Below are positions 50,101-59,000 of a DNA stretch of 64,000 nucleotides, piece after piece (position 1 is the stretch's first letter; each line of letters begins with the position of its first letter). This DNA comes from Micromonospora thermarum. GTDB taxonomy: Bacteria; Actinomycetota; Actinomycetes; Mycobacteriales; Micromonosporaceae. Position numbers and translations under genes: made by a program. The notes under the pieces were generated by a model that did not search any database, was not told the origin of the DNA, and saw only the letters and a program-made list of their open reading frames with translations. Location: positions 124,001 to 188,000 of the forward strand of contig NZ_JAATEO010000009.1 in NCBI RefSeq assembly GCF_012034245.1, written 5' to 3'.

Positions 50101-52674
50101 CCGACCGGCCCCACCGACGGCAGGACGTACGCCCTGGTGACCGCGCCGGCCGGCGGGGTGACCGTGGCCGACGGCGAGCTGGCCGGTACGTACACGACGA
50201 TCCCGCTGCGGGCGCAGCGCAACGGGCTGACCGAGGCGCAGCGGGACCGGTTCCCGCACCTGTGGGCGTACCAGGCCTTCACGGTGGACCGGCGGGACCT
50301 GGCCGCGGTGCCGGCGGCGCTGCGCGGGCAACTCGTGCTGACCGAGCGGGACGCCGAGGGCACGCTGCTCGCCGCCACCGGCGTGCAGGTCCCGGGCGTG
50401 CTCGACGACGTCTACTCCCGGGCGACCGGGGCGCGACTCGGCCCGACGTTCGCCGGGGGTGTCCCGACGCTCGCGGTGTGGGCGCCGACCGCCCGGACGG
50501 TGTCGTTGCAGCTGTTCGACTCGCTGGCGGCGCAGCCGCGTACGCTCGCGATGCGGCGGGACGACCGGACCGGCGTGTGGTCGGTGCGCGGGTCCCGCTC
50601 CTGGGCCGGGAAGTACTACCGCTACCAGGTGGAGGCCTGGCAGCCGGCGGCGCAGAAGGTGGTCACCGCGTCGGTGACCGACCCGTACTCGGTGGCGCTC
50701 GCACCCAACTCCACGCACAGCCAGATCGTCGACCTGGCCGACCCGCGGCTCGCGCCGAAGGGCTGGGCGGACCTGCGCAAGCCGGCGGCGGTGCCGGCGA
50801 CGAAGGTGCAGATCTCCGAGCTGTCGGTGCGGGACTTCTCCATCGCCGACACCACCGTCCCGACCGAGCGCCGGGGCACGTTCCTCGCCTTCACCGACCC
50901 GGCGACCGCCGGCATGAAGCACCTGACGGCGCTCGGCGACGCCGGGGTCACCCACCTGCACCTGCTGCCGGCGTTCGACTTCGCCACGATCCCCGAGCGC
51001 CGCGCCGACCAGAAGCAGCCGCCGTGCGACCTGGCGACGCTGCCGCCGGACTCCGACGAGCAGCAGAAGTGCATCGCCGCGGTGGCCGACACCGACGGCT
51101 ACAACTGGGGGTACGACCCGCTGCACTACACGGTGCCGGAGGGCGGCTACGCCGTCGATCCGGCGGGCGCGGCGCGCACCACCGAGTTCCGGCAGATGGT
51201 CGCCGGGGTGAACGCGGCCGGGCTGCGCGTGGTGATGGACGTGGTCTACAACCACACCTCCGCGGCGGGCACCGACCCGAAGTCGGTGCTGGACCAGATC
51301 GTTCCCGGCTACTACCACCGGCTGCTGGACGACGGGACGGTCGCCAACTCGACCTGCTGCGCCAACACCGCCCCGGAACACGCCATGATGGGCAAGCTCG
51401 TGGTGGACTCGGTGGTCACCTGGGCGAAGGCGTACAAGGTGGACGGCTTCCGGTTCGACCTGATGGGTCACCACCCGAAGGCGAACATGCTGGCCGTGCG
51501 GGCAGCGCTGGACGAGCTGACCGTCGCGCGGGACGGCGTGGACGGGCGGAAGATCCTGCTCTACGGCGAGGGCTGGAACTTCGGCGAGATCGCCAACGAC
51601 GTCCGGTTCGTCCAGGCCACCCAGGCCAACATGGCCGGCACCGGGATCGGCACGTTCAACGACCGGCTCCGCGACGCGGTGCGCGGCGGCGGCCCGTTCG
51701 ACGCCAACCCGCGCCAGCAGGGCTTCGCCTCCGGGCTGTTCACCGACCCCAACGGGGACCCGGTCAACGGCTCGGCGGCCGACCAGCGGGCCCGGCTGCT
51801 GCACCAGCACGACCTGATCAAGGTGGGGCTCACCGGCAACCTGCGCGGCTACCGGTTCACCAACTCCGCCGGAAAGCAGGTCACCGGGGCCCAGGTGGAC
51901 TACAACGGGTCGCCCGCCGGGTACACCGCGGCGCCCGGGGAGGCCGTCACGTACGTCGACGCGCACGACAACGAGATCCTGTACGACGCGCTGGCGTACA
52001 AGCTGCCGCAGGAGACGGCGGCGGTGGACCGGGCCCGGATGCAGGTGCTGGCGCTGGGCACCGTCGTGATGGGTCAGGGCACGGGCTTCGTCACCACCGG
52101 CACCGAGCGCCTGCGGTCGAAGTCGCTGGACCGCAACTCGTACAACTCGGGGGACTGGTTCAACCAGATCCGTTGGGACTGCACCCAGGGCAACGGGTTC
52201 GGCGCCGGCCTCCCGCCGGAGCAGGACAACAGGGACAAGTGGCCGTACGCGAAGCCCCTGCTGGCGGACCCGAGGCTGGTGCCGGACTGCGCGGCGATCA
52301 ACCTGACCGACGCCCGGTACGCGGAGCTGCTCAAGATCCGTGCGTCGTCGCCGGTCTTCGGGCTGGCCACGGCCGAGCAGGTGCAGAAGCGGGTGGCGTT
52401 CCCGCTGTCCGGCACGGCGGAGACCCCTGGTGTGCTCACGATGACGCTGGACGGTCGCGGCCTCGACGGGCGCTGGAAGTCGGTCACGGTGGTCTTCAAC
52501 GCCACCAGCGAGACGGCGACCCAGCAGGTCAGCGGCCTGCGCGGGGCGGACGTGGCGCTGCACCCGGTGCTGCGGACCTCCGCCGACGAGGTGCTGCGGA
52601 CGGCCTCGTTCGACCGGTCGAGCGGCACCTTCACGGTGCCCGGCCGCAGCGTGGCGGTCTTCGTGCAGCGGTAG
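47167..52674 (+). CDS. Secreted amylase-pullulanase fusion
   Basis: 1835-aa exported enzyme for starch or pullulan breakdown. Signal peptide ~1-28. GH13 domain 1 (~75-620): nucleophile Asp333 (GYRIDTVKH), acid Glu367 (MFGEVYS), Asp438 (GNHDMGR). An Ig-like domain follows (~645-735), then two starch-binding PUD modules starting with [19 protein letters not shown] and [19 protein letters not shown]. The pullulanase part (~980-1835) has YNWGYDP (1312), Asp1431 ([10 protein letters not shown]), Glu1468 (LYGEGW), Asp1601 (DAHDNE) and a C-terminal domain. ATG 47167 follows GAGGAAGG. Both active sites look intact: alpha-1,4 and alpha-1,6 cutting in one chain. Confidence 0.93.
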   Translation: MKPPPLPRKALLALVSLLTLTLVGAPVAVHQLDADASGRGAGTSVDPLAAAGAVQWSTEPSAAALLAAGGSEARAEQFYFVLPDRFANGDPRNDRGGLTGDRLKTGHDPADKGFYHGGDLKGVMDRLDYIQGLGTTAIWLAPVFKNRPVQGAGKDASAGYHGYWITDFTQVDPHFGTNDDLKRLVTLAHGRGMKVYLDIIVNHTADVIRYAEDKYAYVDKKTSPYRDAQGRPFEDRHYADGTRDFPAVNTRSFPYTPAFQTPADAKVKVPAWLNDPTMYHNRGDSTFVGENSEYGDFVGLDDLWTERPEVVRGMTKVYSDWVRTTGVDGYRIDTVKHSNLEFWPQFSQGVEQAADQAGKKDFFMFGEVYSADPEITSTYVRRGGLPATLDFPFQDAAKGFVTGVGSAKALADVYARDDLYHSRDTDANRLTTFLGNHDMGRIGAFVAGGGTDAATHLRRDQLAHELMFLTRGQPVVYSGDEQGFTGAGGDKDARQDMFASKTADYLDDDLLGTDRTHAVDQFDPTHPIYRTIAELGRLRQAHPALRDGVQVTRHAADGPGVFAASRVDRKERTEYVVAVNNATTPQTVTVDTWSAGATFGSVYGTTAAPVAGGDGKLTLTVPALSAVVHRAGTPIALPTAAPTITITAPEADTPVPTRAAVTAQVTGDPLATVTVATRVAGGKWTLLGSADRAPYTVHHDLTGLAGGTRIEYKAVVRDGKGRTATARSTAVVGTPEQAAARDWLVVHYQRPAGGYDDWGLYAWGDIDPAYVTEWPKGQPFAGADSYGRFAWVKLKPGAKSVGFLVVDKNGTKDVEQDRTVDVTKTGEVWLKAGDPTVHPTRQAATGEPDPVVEEGTAVLHYRRADGNYDGWGLHLWDGAASPTDWAKPMPPTRVDSFGAEFRVPLAAGATGLSYIIHKGDEKDLPEDQRLDFAGAGREVWLLAGTRGRLLPAATTGTAKDIDLTKQKAHWIDRATLAWPTGPTDGRTYALVTAPAGGVTVADGELAGTYTTIPLRAQRNGLTEAQRDRFPHLWAYQAFTVDRRDLAAVPAALRGQLVLTERDAEGTLLAATGVQVPGVLDDVYSRATGARLGPTFAGGVPTLAVWAPTARTVSLQLFDSLAAQPRTLAMRRDDRTGVWSVRGSRSWAGKYYRYQVEAWQPAAQKVVTASVTDPYSVALAPNSTHSQIVDLADPRLAPKGWADLRKPAAVPATKVQISELSVRDFSIADTTVPTERRGTFLAFTDPATAGMKHLTALGDAGVTHLHLLPAFDFATIPERRADQKQPPCDLATLPPDSDEQQKCIAAVADTDGYNWGYDPLHYTVPEGGYAVDPAGAARTTEFRQMVAGVNAAGLRVVMDVVYNHTSAAGTDPKSVLDQIVPGYYHRLLDDGTVANSTCCANTAPEHAMMGKLVVDSVVTWAKAYKVDGFRFDLMGHHPKANMLAVRAALDELTVARDGVDGRKILLYGEGWNFGEIANDVRFVQATQANMAGTGIGTFNDRLRDAVRGGGPFDANPRQQGFASGLFTDPNGDPVNGSAADQRARLLHQHDLIKVGLTGNLRGYRFTNSAGKQVTGAQVDYNGSPAGYTAAPGEAVTYVDAHDNEILYDALAYKLPQETAAVDRARMQVLALGTVVMGQGTGFVTTGTERLRSKSLDRNSYNSGDWFNQIRWDCTQGNGFGAGLPPEQDNRDKWPYAKPLLADPRLVPDCAAINLTDARYAELLKIRASSPVFGLATAEQVQKRVAFPLSGTAETPGVLTMTLDGRGLDGRWKSVTVVFNATSETATQQVSGLRGADVALHPVLRTSADEVLRTASFDRSSGTFTVPGRSVAVFVQR

Positions 52675-52687
52675 TTTCGCATGGTGC

Positions 52688-52718
52688 GGCCCCCTGCCAC
52701 CGGAGGTGGCAGGGGGCC
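52688..52718. terminator. Bidirectional hairpin after the amylopullulanase
   Basis: Perfect 14-bp stem GGCCCCCTGCCACC (52688-52701 with 52705-52718), three-base loop, between two convergent genes. Confidence 0.85.
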
Positions 52719-52760
52719 GACCTTTGCGCCTAACTGTTCCCTGAAGTGCTGTGAAGCGCC

Positions 52761-54911
52761 TCAGTTGAAGCAGTCTTCGACGGTCTTGGCGCAGTTGGTG
52801 GGGTCGTTGTCGGTGATGGTGGATTCGTCGTCGAGCTTGACCTTGCCATCGTTGTTGAAGACACCACCGGCGATCTTGTTGTGCTCGTCGCCGTTGTCGG
52901 CCTTGTTCTTCGTGACCTTGGTGTCGGTCAGGGTGACCTTGCCCTTGTTGTTGTAGATGCCGCCGCCGTTCTTGCCGGCGAAGTTCTCCTTGACCTTGCT
53001 GTCGCGCAGGACCAGGGAGGCTCCGAGGTCGTCGTGGTCCTTGTCGTTGGACCAGTTGCTCGAGGCGGGCGCGCCGTTGTGCTCTTCGATCGGCTTGCCG
53101 TTGAAGATGCCACCGCCGAAGCGGCCGGCGCTGTTCTCGAGGATCTCGCTGTCGGTGACAGTGGCGCTGGCGCGCTTCTCCTCGTCCTTGTCGTCCTTGT
53201 CGTCCTTGCCGTTCTTGCCCCAGGACCCGACGTCGTTGTGCTTCTTCTCGTCGCTGCTGACGTTGTAGATGCCGCCGCCGTCCTTGTGGGCCTTGTTCTT
53301 CTCGATCTTGCTGTCCTTGACCGTCAGGACGGTGTCGACGGCGTAGATGCCGCCGCCGTTCTCACCGGCGGTGTTGTTCTTGACGAAGCTCCAGCGGACC
53401 TCGACGAAGCCGTCGCTGCTGAACAGGCCGCCGCCGTTCTTCTTGGCGGCGTTGCCCTCGATGAGGGTCTTCTCGATCTCGACGGTGCCGGCCTTGTTGT
53501 CCTTGTTGTCCTTGTCGTGCTTGTCGTGCTTGTCGTAGCCGTTGCCGCTCCAGTCGTGCTTCTTCTTGTCGTCGTCCTTCTTCTTGTCCTTGTCACCGTG
53601 GCCGTTGGCCACGCCGCCGCCGTTCTTGCCGGCGGTGTTGTTGGTGATGCGGGACTCGCCGCCCTTGCCGTCGCGGGACCCCGAGATCTCGAGGACACCG
53701 GCATTGAAGATGGCGCCGCCGTTCTTGCCGGCGTGGTTGTTGTCGAAGATGCTGCTCTCGACCTCGAGCCGGCCGAAGTTGGCGACCGCACCGCCGTTGT
53801 TCTCGGCGCTGTTGAGGAAGAACTTGGTGTTCACGAGGTGGGCCTTGCCGCCCCGCTCGACCAGCAGGCCACCGCCGTCGCCCTCGTGCTCCTTGTCGTC
53901 CTTGCCGTTCCAGTCCTTGCCGTTCCAGTCCTTGCCGTTGTTGCCGTGCGAGTCGCCGGACTCCTTGCCGTTGCCGCCGTTCCAGTCGTTCTCGCTCGAC
54001 TCCCGACCGTTCCCGGACGACGCCTTGCCGGCCGCCCGCTGCGCGGCCGCCTTCTCGACAGCCGCCTTCAGGGCCTCCGCGAGCTTGGCCTCAGCCTGCT
54101 TCGCAGCCGTCGGCTTCGCGGCCGTCGTCTGCCCCGGAGCGGGCGCCGGGGCCGGAGCACCACCGCCGGTCCCGGACTGCTTGCCGTTGGGCTGCGACCA
54201 CTCGCGCTTGTCCTTCTCGTCGCGCTTGTCCTTCTCGTCGTGCTTGTCGTTCTCGTGGTGCTTGTCGTTCTCGTGGTGCTTGGGCTTCTCGTCGCCGGCG
54301 GCGCCGTTCCTGACCTCGACGTCTTTCAGGGTCAGGTCACCACCGTCGGCCACCCGGAAGATCCGGAAGCCGTCCTTCGAATCGCGCTTGATCGTCGCGC
54401 CGTTGCCCTCGATCTTGATGTCCTCCTTGATCGTCGGCAGGCCCGCCTCGTCCTTCTTGTCGAACTCGTCCAGCTCGTAGGTGCAGTCCTTGGCCAACTT
54501 CAGCGTGCCGCCGTCGTCGCGGTTGGCCAGGTCCAGGGCCTCGATCAACTCGTCGTCGTCGCAGCCCACCTCCCGCACCCTGTCCTCGTGGCCCTTGCCC
54601 TTGCCCTTGCCCTTGCCCTTGTCCCAGTCCTTGTCCCAGTCCTTGTCGTCCTTGCCCTTGTCCTCGTGGCCCTTGTCCTTGTCCTTGTCGTCCTTGCCCT
54701 TGTCGCTGTCGCTGACCATCTGGGCGGTGGACCACTTGACGTCGGTCACCCGGTGCGCGCCGGTCACACCCGTCGTGGCGTACGCGACGCCCGCGAGACT
54801 GACCGCGCCGGTGAGGCTGGCAACGCCGGTGACGAACCAGAGCCCGCGCCGGCGGAACGGTGAGTTCTTGTCGCGGGTCGGGTCATCGTTATTGCGAAGG
54901 TTGTTGGACAT
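52761..54911 (-). CDS. Exported beta-helix protein with Lys/Asp repeats
   Basis: 716 aa. Basic head, RRRGLWF and a hydrophobic segment (VTGVASLTGAVSLAGVAYA) form a signal peptide. The rest is a right-handed beta-helix with about ten rungs of the form NNTAGKNGGGI/ENNGGAVANFG, like Pmp-type passenger repeats. Long Lys/Asp/His/Asn/Gly-rich insertions interrupt it (e.g. DKHDKHDKDNKDNK). Several are coded by simple DNA repeats; CCCTTG occurs five times in tandem at 54592-54621. Five or so Cys remain. There is no anchor or sortase signal. Probably a secreted adhesin or matrix protein; the function is unknown. Confidence 0.75.
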   Translation of the reverse strand: MSNNLRNNDDPTRDKNSPFRRRGLWFVTGVASLTGAVSLAGVAYATTGVTGAHRVTDVKWSTAQMVSDSDKGKDDKDKDKGHEDKGKDDKDWDKDWDKGKGKGKGKGHEDRVREVGCDDDELIEALDLANRDDGGTLKLAKDCTYELDEFDKKDEAGLPTIKEDIKIEGNGATIKRDSKDGFRIFRVADGGDLTLKDVEVRNGAAGDEKPKHHENDKHHENDKHDEKDKRDEKDKREWSQPNGKQSGTGGGAPAPAPAPGQTTAAKPTAAKQAEAKLAEALKAAVEKAAAQRAAGKASSGNGRESSENDWNGGNGKESGDSHGNNGKDWNGKDWNGKDDKEHEGDGGGLLVERGGKAHLVNTKFFLNSAENNGGAVANFGRLEVESSIFDNNHAGKNGGAIFNAGVLEISGSRDGKGGESRITNNTAGKNGGGVANGHGDKDKKKDDDKKKHDWSGNGYDKHDKHDKDNKDNKAGTVEIEKTLIEGNAAKKNGGGLFSSDGFVEVRWSFVKNNTAGENGGGIYAVDTVLTVKDSKIEKNKAHKDGGGIYNVSSDEKKHNDVGSWGKNGKDDKDDKDEEKRASATVTDSEILENSAGRFGGGIFNGKPIEEHNGAPASSNWSNDKDHDDLGASLVLRDSKVKENFAGKNGGGIYNNKGKVTLTDTKVTKNKADNGDEHNKIAGGVFNNDGKVKLDDESTITDNDPTNCAKTVEDCFN

Positions 54912-55195
54912 CGGAGCTCTCTGTCCTCTCCTTGTACCGACAAGGTCGCTTCGCCGTGGCGAGGCGACCTCCGCTACAAATCGGTTGTAGCTGGCAAACC
55001 ACACCGTATGGGAGAGTTACTCATGATGAGCGCGTATCCGAAAAAACCCCACATTGGGTACGGAGCGGGTGCGGACGGCGGGAGTGCGGACGTCGCACCC
55101 GGAGCGGCATGACCGGGTGCGGCGAATGCGGCCGTGGCGGAAAGCTGACGGAGGCCCCAGGACGTCCCCGAGGGCCTGAGCAGCGCAAACGACGT
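54912..55195. other. Upstream region of the beta-helix gene
   Basis: A strong hairpin (54944-54969: GGTCGCTTCGCC with GGCGAGGCGACC, 11 of 12 pairs) lies 33 nt before the start, in the leader. A second dyad GCTACAA/TTGTAGC is at 54973-54991. The rest holds no gene I can support. Confidence 0.55.
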
Positions 55196-55256
55196 CGGGC
55201 CCCACCACCGGCATCCAGACGACGAGATACGTCGCAGACGCCGGCGGCGGGGCCCG
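55196..55256 (-). terminator. Terminator of the Xaa-Pro aminopeptidase gene
   Basis: 17-nt arms (55196-55212 with 55240-55256). The two mismatches become G-U pairs only in minus-strand RNA, fitting the gene that ends at 55273. Confidence 0.75.
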
Positions 55257-55272
55257 CCGTTGTCGTACGGGG

Positions 55273-56754
55273 TCAGCCCGGCAGGCGCGGACCCGCCTCC
55301 CGCTGCTCGGCCAGCCAGCGCTCCACGTCGTCGGCCGTGCGGGGCAGCCCGGCGGACAGGTTCACCGCGCCGGTCGCGGTGACCAGGACGTCGTCCTCGA
55401 TCCGGACGCCGATGCCGCGCAGCTCCTCGGGGACCAGCTCGTCCTCGGGCTGGAAGTACAGACCCGGCTCCACGGTGAGCACGTAGCCCTCGCCGAGGGT
55501 GCCGTCCCGGTACATCTCCTTGCGGGCGTTCGAGCAGTCGTGCACGTCGATCCCGAGCATGTGCCCGAAGCCGTGCAGCGTCCAGCGGCGGTAGACCGTC
55601 GACTTCTCGTCCATCGCCTCGTCCACGCTCACCGGCAGCAGGCCCAGGTTGGCCAGGCCCTCGGCGAGCACCCGCATGCAGGTCAGGTGCACGTCCTTGA
55701 ACTTCACCCCGGGCTTGATGACGTCGATGCCGGCCTGCTGCGACGCGTACACGATGTCGTAGACCTGCCGCTGGAGAGCGGTGAACCGCCCGTCCACCGG
55801 CAGCACCCGGGTCACGTCGGCGGTGTAGAGGTGGCGGTTCTCCACGCCCATGTCCATCAGCAGCAGCTCACCCGGGCGGGTGGCGCCGTGGTTGTGCACC
55901 CAGTGCAGGATCGTGGCGTGCTCGCCGGCGCCGACGATCGAGCCGTAGCCGACGTCGTTGCCGTCGTGCCGGGCACGCAGGGCGAAGATCCCCTCCAGTA
56001 GCCGCTCGGACACGGCCCGGTCGGCCGGCAGCGCCCGGGCGACGTCCTCGAAGCCGCGGACCGTGGCGTCGATCGCGTCCTGGAGCTGGGCGATCTCCCA
56101 CTCGTCCTTGACCAGCTTCAGCTCCGAGATGGTGATCGCCAGCTCCCGGTCGCGGGCCGGCTGGCCCTCCTCCCGCGGACCGTCGTACACGCGCACGGCC
56201 GCGTCGACGCGGCCGTCGAAGCCGCGGAGCACCCGCGTACGGGCCGGCGCGAGGTCGGCCAGCACCCCGTCCAGCTCGGTGAGGTCCGCGGTGGGCAGGC
56301 CCAGCTCGGCCGACTTCTCGGCCAGTGTGTGACGGCGGCCGACCCACAGCTCGCCGTGCCGGCTGCGGAAGAACTCGTCGGTCAGCCGCGACGAGCGGGG
56401 GCGCATGTACAGCGTGGCGTCGTGGCCCGAGCCGTTCGGCCGCAGCACGAGAACGCTGTCCGGGTCGTGGTCCCCGGTCAGGTACGCGAAGTCGCTGCCC
56501 GGCCGGAACCGGTGGTCGGTGTCGTTGGCGCGTACCTTTTCGCCGCCGGTCGGGATCACCAGGGTCTCGCCCGGGAATGCGGCGGAGAGCGCGGCGCGGC
56601 GCTTGGCGTAGTTCGGCACCTCCGGGCGCGGACCGATCGGCAGCGTGGTGTCCCGCCAGCCCTGCCGCATGAACGCCAGGAACGCCTCGGGGAAGTCCGG
56701 GTCGTGGGACTCGGTGCCGTCCGCCGGTCTGGTGTCGGTGCGCTCCTCGGTCAT
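55273..56754 (-). CDS. pepP: Xaa-Pro aminopeptidase
   Basis: 493-aa cytoplasmic metallopeptidase removing N-terminal residues before proline. Dinuclear-metal ligands follow the pita-bread order: Asp in LLMDMGVENRHLYTADVTR (two), His in LHGFGHMLGIDVHD, Glu in LTVEPGLYF and Glu in VRIEDDVLVT. The N-terminal creatinase-like domain has RRAALSAAFPGETLVIPTG. ATG 56754 follows GGGAG; the frame is open to 56988. It is divergent from asnB. Confidence 0.94.
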   Translation of the reverse strand: MTEERTDTRPADGTESHDPDFPEAFLAFMRQGWRDTTLPIGPRPEVPNYAKRRAALSAAFPGETLVIPTGGEKVRANDTDHRFRPGSDFAYLTGDHDPDSVLVLRPNGSGHDATLYMRPRSSRLTDEFFRSRHGELWVGRRHTLAEKSAELGLPTADLTELDGVLADLAPARTRVLRGFDGRVDAAVRVYDGPREEGQPARDRELAITISELKLVKDEWEIAQLQDAIDATVRGFEDVARALPADRAVSERLLEGIFALRARHDGNDVGYGSIVGAGEHATILHWVHNHGATRPGELLLMDMGVENRHLYTADVTRVLPVDGRFTALQRQVYDIVYASQQAGIDVIKPGVKFKDVHLTCMRVLAEGLANLGLLPVSVDEAMDEKSTVYRRWTLHGFGHMLGIDVHDCSNARKEMYRDGTLGEGYVLTVEPGLYFQPEDELVPEELRGIGVRIEDDVLVTATGAVNLSAGLPRTADDVERWLAEQREAGPRLPG

Positions 56755-56928
56755 GTCCGCTCCCTTCGCGTCGTTGCTGGCCCCGACGGTACCGCGCGCC
56801 GGTGCCGGCGGGGACCCGGCGGTGGTCCGGCTGCTCGCACCGTCCGGCCGCCGCCGCGGCCCCGACCGTCCGGCCCGTTCGCCGGACGGCCGCGACGCTT
56901 GTGACGGACGCGTGGAAAGATGACGACC

Positions 56929-58890
56929 ATGTGCGGACTCCTGGCCTTCTTCAGCGCGCGCGGCGACGCCGCCGCCCACCGCGACCACATCGCCGGGGCG
57001 TTGGAATGCCTACACCACCGCGGCCCGGACGAGACCGGCGTCGAGGTGGTCGGCGACGCCTCCGGCCGGTACGCGGACGGGGTGTTCGCCCACAAGCGGC
57101 TGGCGATCATCGACGTGGCCTCCAGCCACGAGCCGCTGCCGTACGCGAACGGGCGTTACCTGCTGACCTTCAACGGCGAGATCTACAACTACATCGAGCT
57201 GCGGGAGGAGTTGGCCCGCGATTTCGGGGCGCAGTTCGCCACCGCGGGCGACGGCGAGGTGATCGTCGCCGGCTACCACTACTGGGGCGAGCAGGTGCTC
57301 ACGCGGCTGCGCGGCATGTTCGCGTTCGTCATCTGGGACCGGCAGGAGCGGCGCGCGTTCGGTGGCCGGGACTACTTCGGCATCAAGCCGCTGCACTACC
57401 TGGAGACCGCCGACGGCCTCTACCTCGCCTCGGAGAAGAAGGCGCTGCTGCCGTTCGCGCCGGCCAACTACGCCGGTGACGCCGGCATCGACACGGCGAA
57501 CCTCAGCCACTACCTGACGTTGCAGTACGTGCCGGAGCCGGGCACCCTCCACCAGGGCGTCCGCCGGATCGGCTCGGGCGAGTACCTCACCTGGACGCCG
57601 GGCGGTCGCATCGACGTCCGGCGCTGGTACCGGCCCGTCTTCCGGCCCGCCCCGGTGCCGGACGAGCAGAAGCTCTACCACGAGATCCGGGAGACGCTGC
57701 GGGAGAGCGTCCGGATGCACATGCGCTCGGACGTGCCGGTCGGCTCGTTCCTGTCCAGTGGCATCGACTCGACCGCGGTGGTCGCCCTCGCCCGCGAGTT
57801 CAACCCGAACATCCTGACCTTCACGGTCGGCTACGACGTCCCCGGCTACTCCGAGATCGACGTCGCCCAGGAGTCGGCCCGCCACCTCGACGTGACCACG
57901 ATCCCGACCAAGATCGGGCCGCAGGACATGATCGAGGCGCTCCCGAAGATCGTCTGGCACCTGGACGACCCGGTCGCCGACCCGGCGCTGGTGCCGCTGT
58001 ACTTCGTGGCGAAGAAGGCCGCCGAGCACGTCACCGTGGTGCTCTCCGGCGAGGGTGCGGACGAGTTCTTCGGCGGCTACACGATCTACCGGGAGCCGCT
58101 CTCGCTCAGCCCCGTCAACGGGCTGCCCGGCGGCGTGCAAAAGGGGCTGCGGGCGGTCTCCAAGGCCATCCCGCAGGGCGTCAAGGGCAAGAGCTTCCTG
58201 GAGCGCGGCACCACCCCGATCGAGGAGCGGTACTACGGCAACGCGCGGATGTTCACCGAGGAGGAGAAGCAGCAGCTGCTGCGCCGGTACGACCCCTCGG
58301 TGCGCTACACCGACGTCACCGCCCCGATCTACGCGGAGTGCACGGAGCTCGACGACGTCACCAAGATGCAGTACGTCGACCTCTACACCTGGCTGCGCGG
58401 CGACATCCTGGTCAAGGCCGACCGGATCTCGATGGCGCACTCGCTGGAGGTGCGGGTGCCCTTCCTCGACCGCGAGGTCTTCGAGGTCGCGTCGAAGATC
58501 CCGGTCGACCTGAAGCTCCCGCCCCGCTCCGACGCCACGAAGTACGCGATGCGCCAGGCGTTGCAGGGGGTCGTGCCCCCGGCCATCGTCAACCGGAAGA
58601 AGCTGGGCTTCCCCACCCCGACCCGGGTGTGGCTGCGCGGCGAGATGTACGAGTGGGCCCGGCACGTGCTGGCCACCTCCGGCGCGGGCGACCTGCTCGA
58701 CCTGTCGTACGCGCTGCGGCTCCTCGAGGAGCACAAGCGGGAGGAGGCGGACCACTCCCGCAAGGTGTGGACGGTGCTGATCTTCTGCATCTGGCACGCG
58801 ATCTTCGTCGCCAAGACCCTCGACCCGGGGATCCAGCGCAACCAGTCCGCCCTGCTCACGAAGCCGGTGGTGGGCAGCATGGTCCGCTGA
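56929..58890 (+). CDS. asnB: Asparagine synthetase (glutamine-hydrolysing)
   Basis: 653-aa two-domain enzyme. ATG 56929, second of two in-frame ATGs, is chosen because processing must expose the catalytic Cys (MCGLLAFF); GGAAAG stands 9 nt before it. The glutaminase half has LHHRGPD, RLAIID and FNGEIYNY; the synthetase half has the ATP loop SSGIDST, SGEGADEFFGGY and HSLEVRVPFLD. Asparagine or another amidated product is expected; the genome context here gives no special pathway. Confidence 0.93.
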   Translation: MCGLLAFFSARGDAAAHRDHIAGALECLHHRGPDETGVEVVGDASGRYADGVFAHKRLAIIDVASSHEPLPYANGRYLLTFNGEIYNYIELREELARDFGAQFATAGDGEVIVAGYHYWGEQVLTRLRGMFAFVIWDRQERRAFGGRDYFGIKPLHYLETADGLYLASEKKALLPFAPANYAGDAGIDTANLSHYLTLQYVPEPGTLHQGVRRIGSGEYLTWTPGGRIDVRRWYRPVFRPAPVPDEQKLYHEIRETLRESVRMHMRSDVPVGSFLSSGIDSTAVVALAREFNPNILTFTVGYDVPGYSEIDVAQESARHLDVTTIPTKIGPQDMIEALPKIVWHLDDPVADPALVPLYFVAKKAAEHVTVVLSGEGADEFFGGYTIYREPLSLSPVNGLPGGVQKGLRAVSKAIPQGVKGKSFLERGTTPIEERYYGNARMFTEEEKQQLLRRYDPSVRYTDVTAPIYAECTELDDVTKMQYVDLYTWLRGDILVKADRISMAHSLEVRVPFLDREVFEVASKIPVDLKLPPRSDATKYAMRQALQGVVPPAIVNRKKLGFPTPTRVWLRGEMYEWARHVLATSGAGDLLDLSYALRLLEEHKREEADHSRKVWTVLIFCIWHAIFVAKTLDPGIQRNQSALLTKPVVGSMVR

Positions 58891-58918
58891 CCCACGCCGG
58901 GTCGCGTCCCACGCGCGT

Positions 58919-58975
58919 CGATCAAGAGGTTTGCGTCAACCGGGGGTACTCCCGGTGACGCAAACCTCTTGATCG
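58919..58975. terminator. Bidirectional long hairpin between asnB and the LPMO gene
   Basis: Outer 20-nt arms are perfect (58919-58938 with 58956-58975, CGATCAAGAGGTTTGCGTCA). The inner arm ACCGGG/CCCGGT is joined through one bulged base. Confidence 0.85.
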
Positions 58976-59000
58976 TTTCAGCCGGGGCTCAGGTCGCGCG

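Noticed and set aside
47979..52733. Open frames of 1584 and 1414 codons over the amylopullulanase, in another frame and antisense
   Set aside because: The 1835-aa frame holds complete GH13 motifs; the others are composition artefacts of GC-rich coding DNA.
52881..54863. 660-codon antisense frame over the beta-helix gene, rich in Val/Leu
   Set aside because: A membrane-like translation results only from reading Lys/Asp codons in reverse; no start signal or motif.
54944..54969. Known riboswitch in the beta-helix leader
   Set aside because: The hairpin is clear but none of the conserved cores of riboswitch classes I know could be recognised.
55017..55214. 65-codon frame between the beta-helix and aminopeptidase genes
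   Set aside because: Composition resembles non-coding DNA and it overlaps the pepP terminator.
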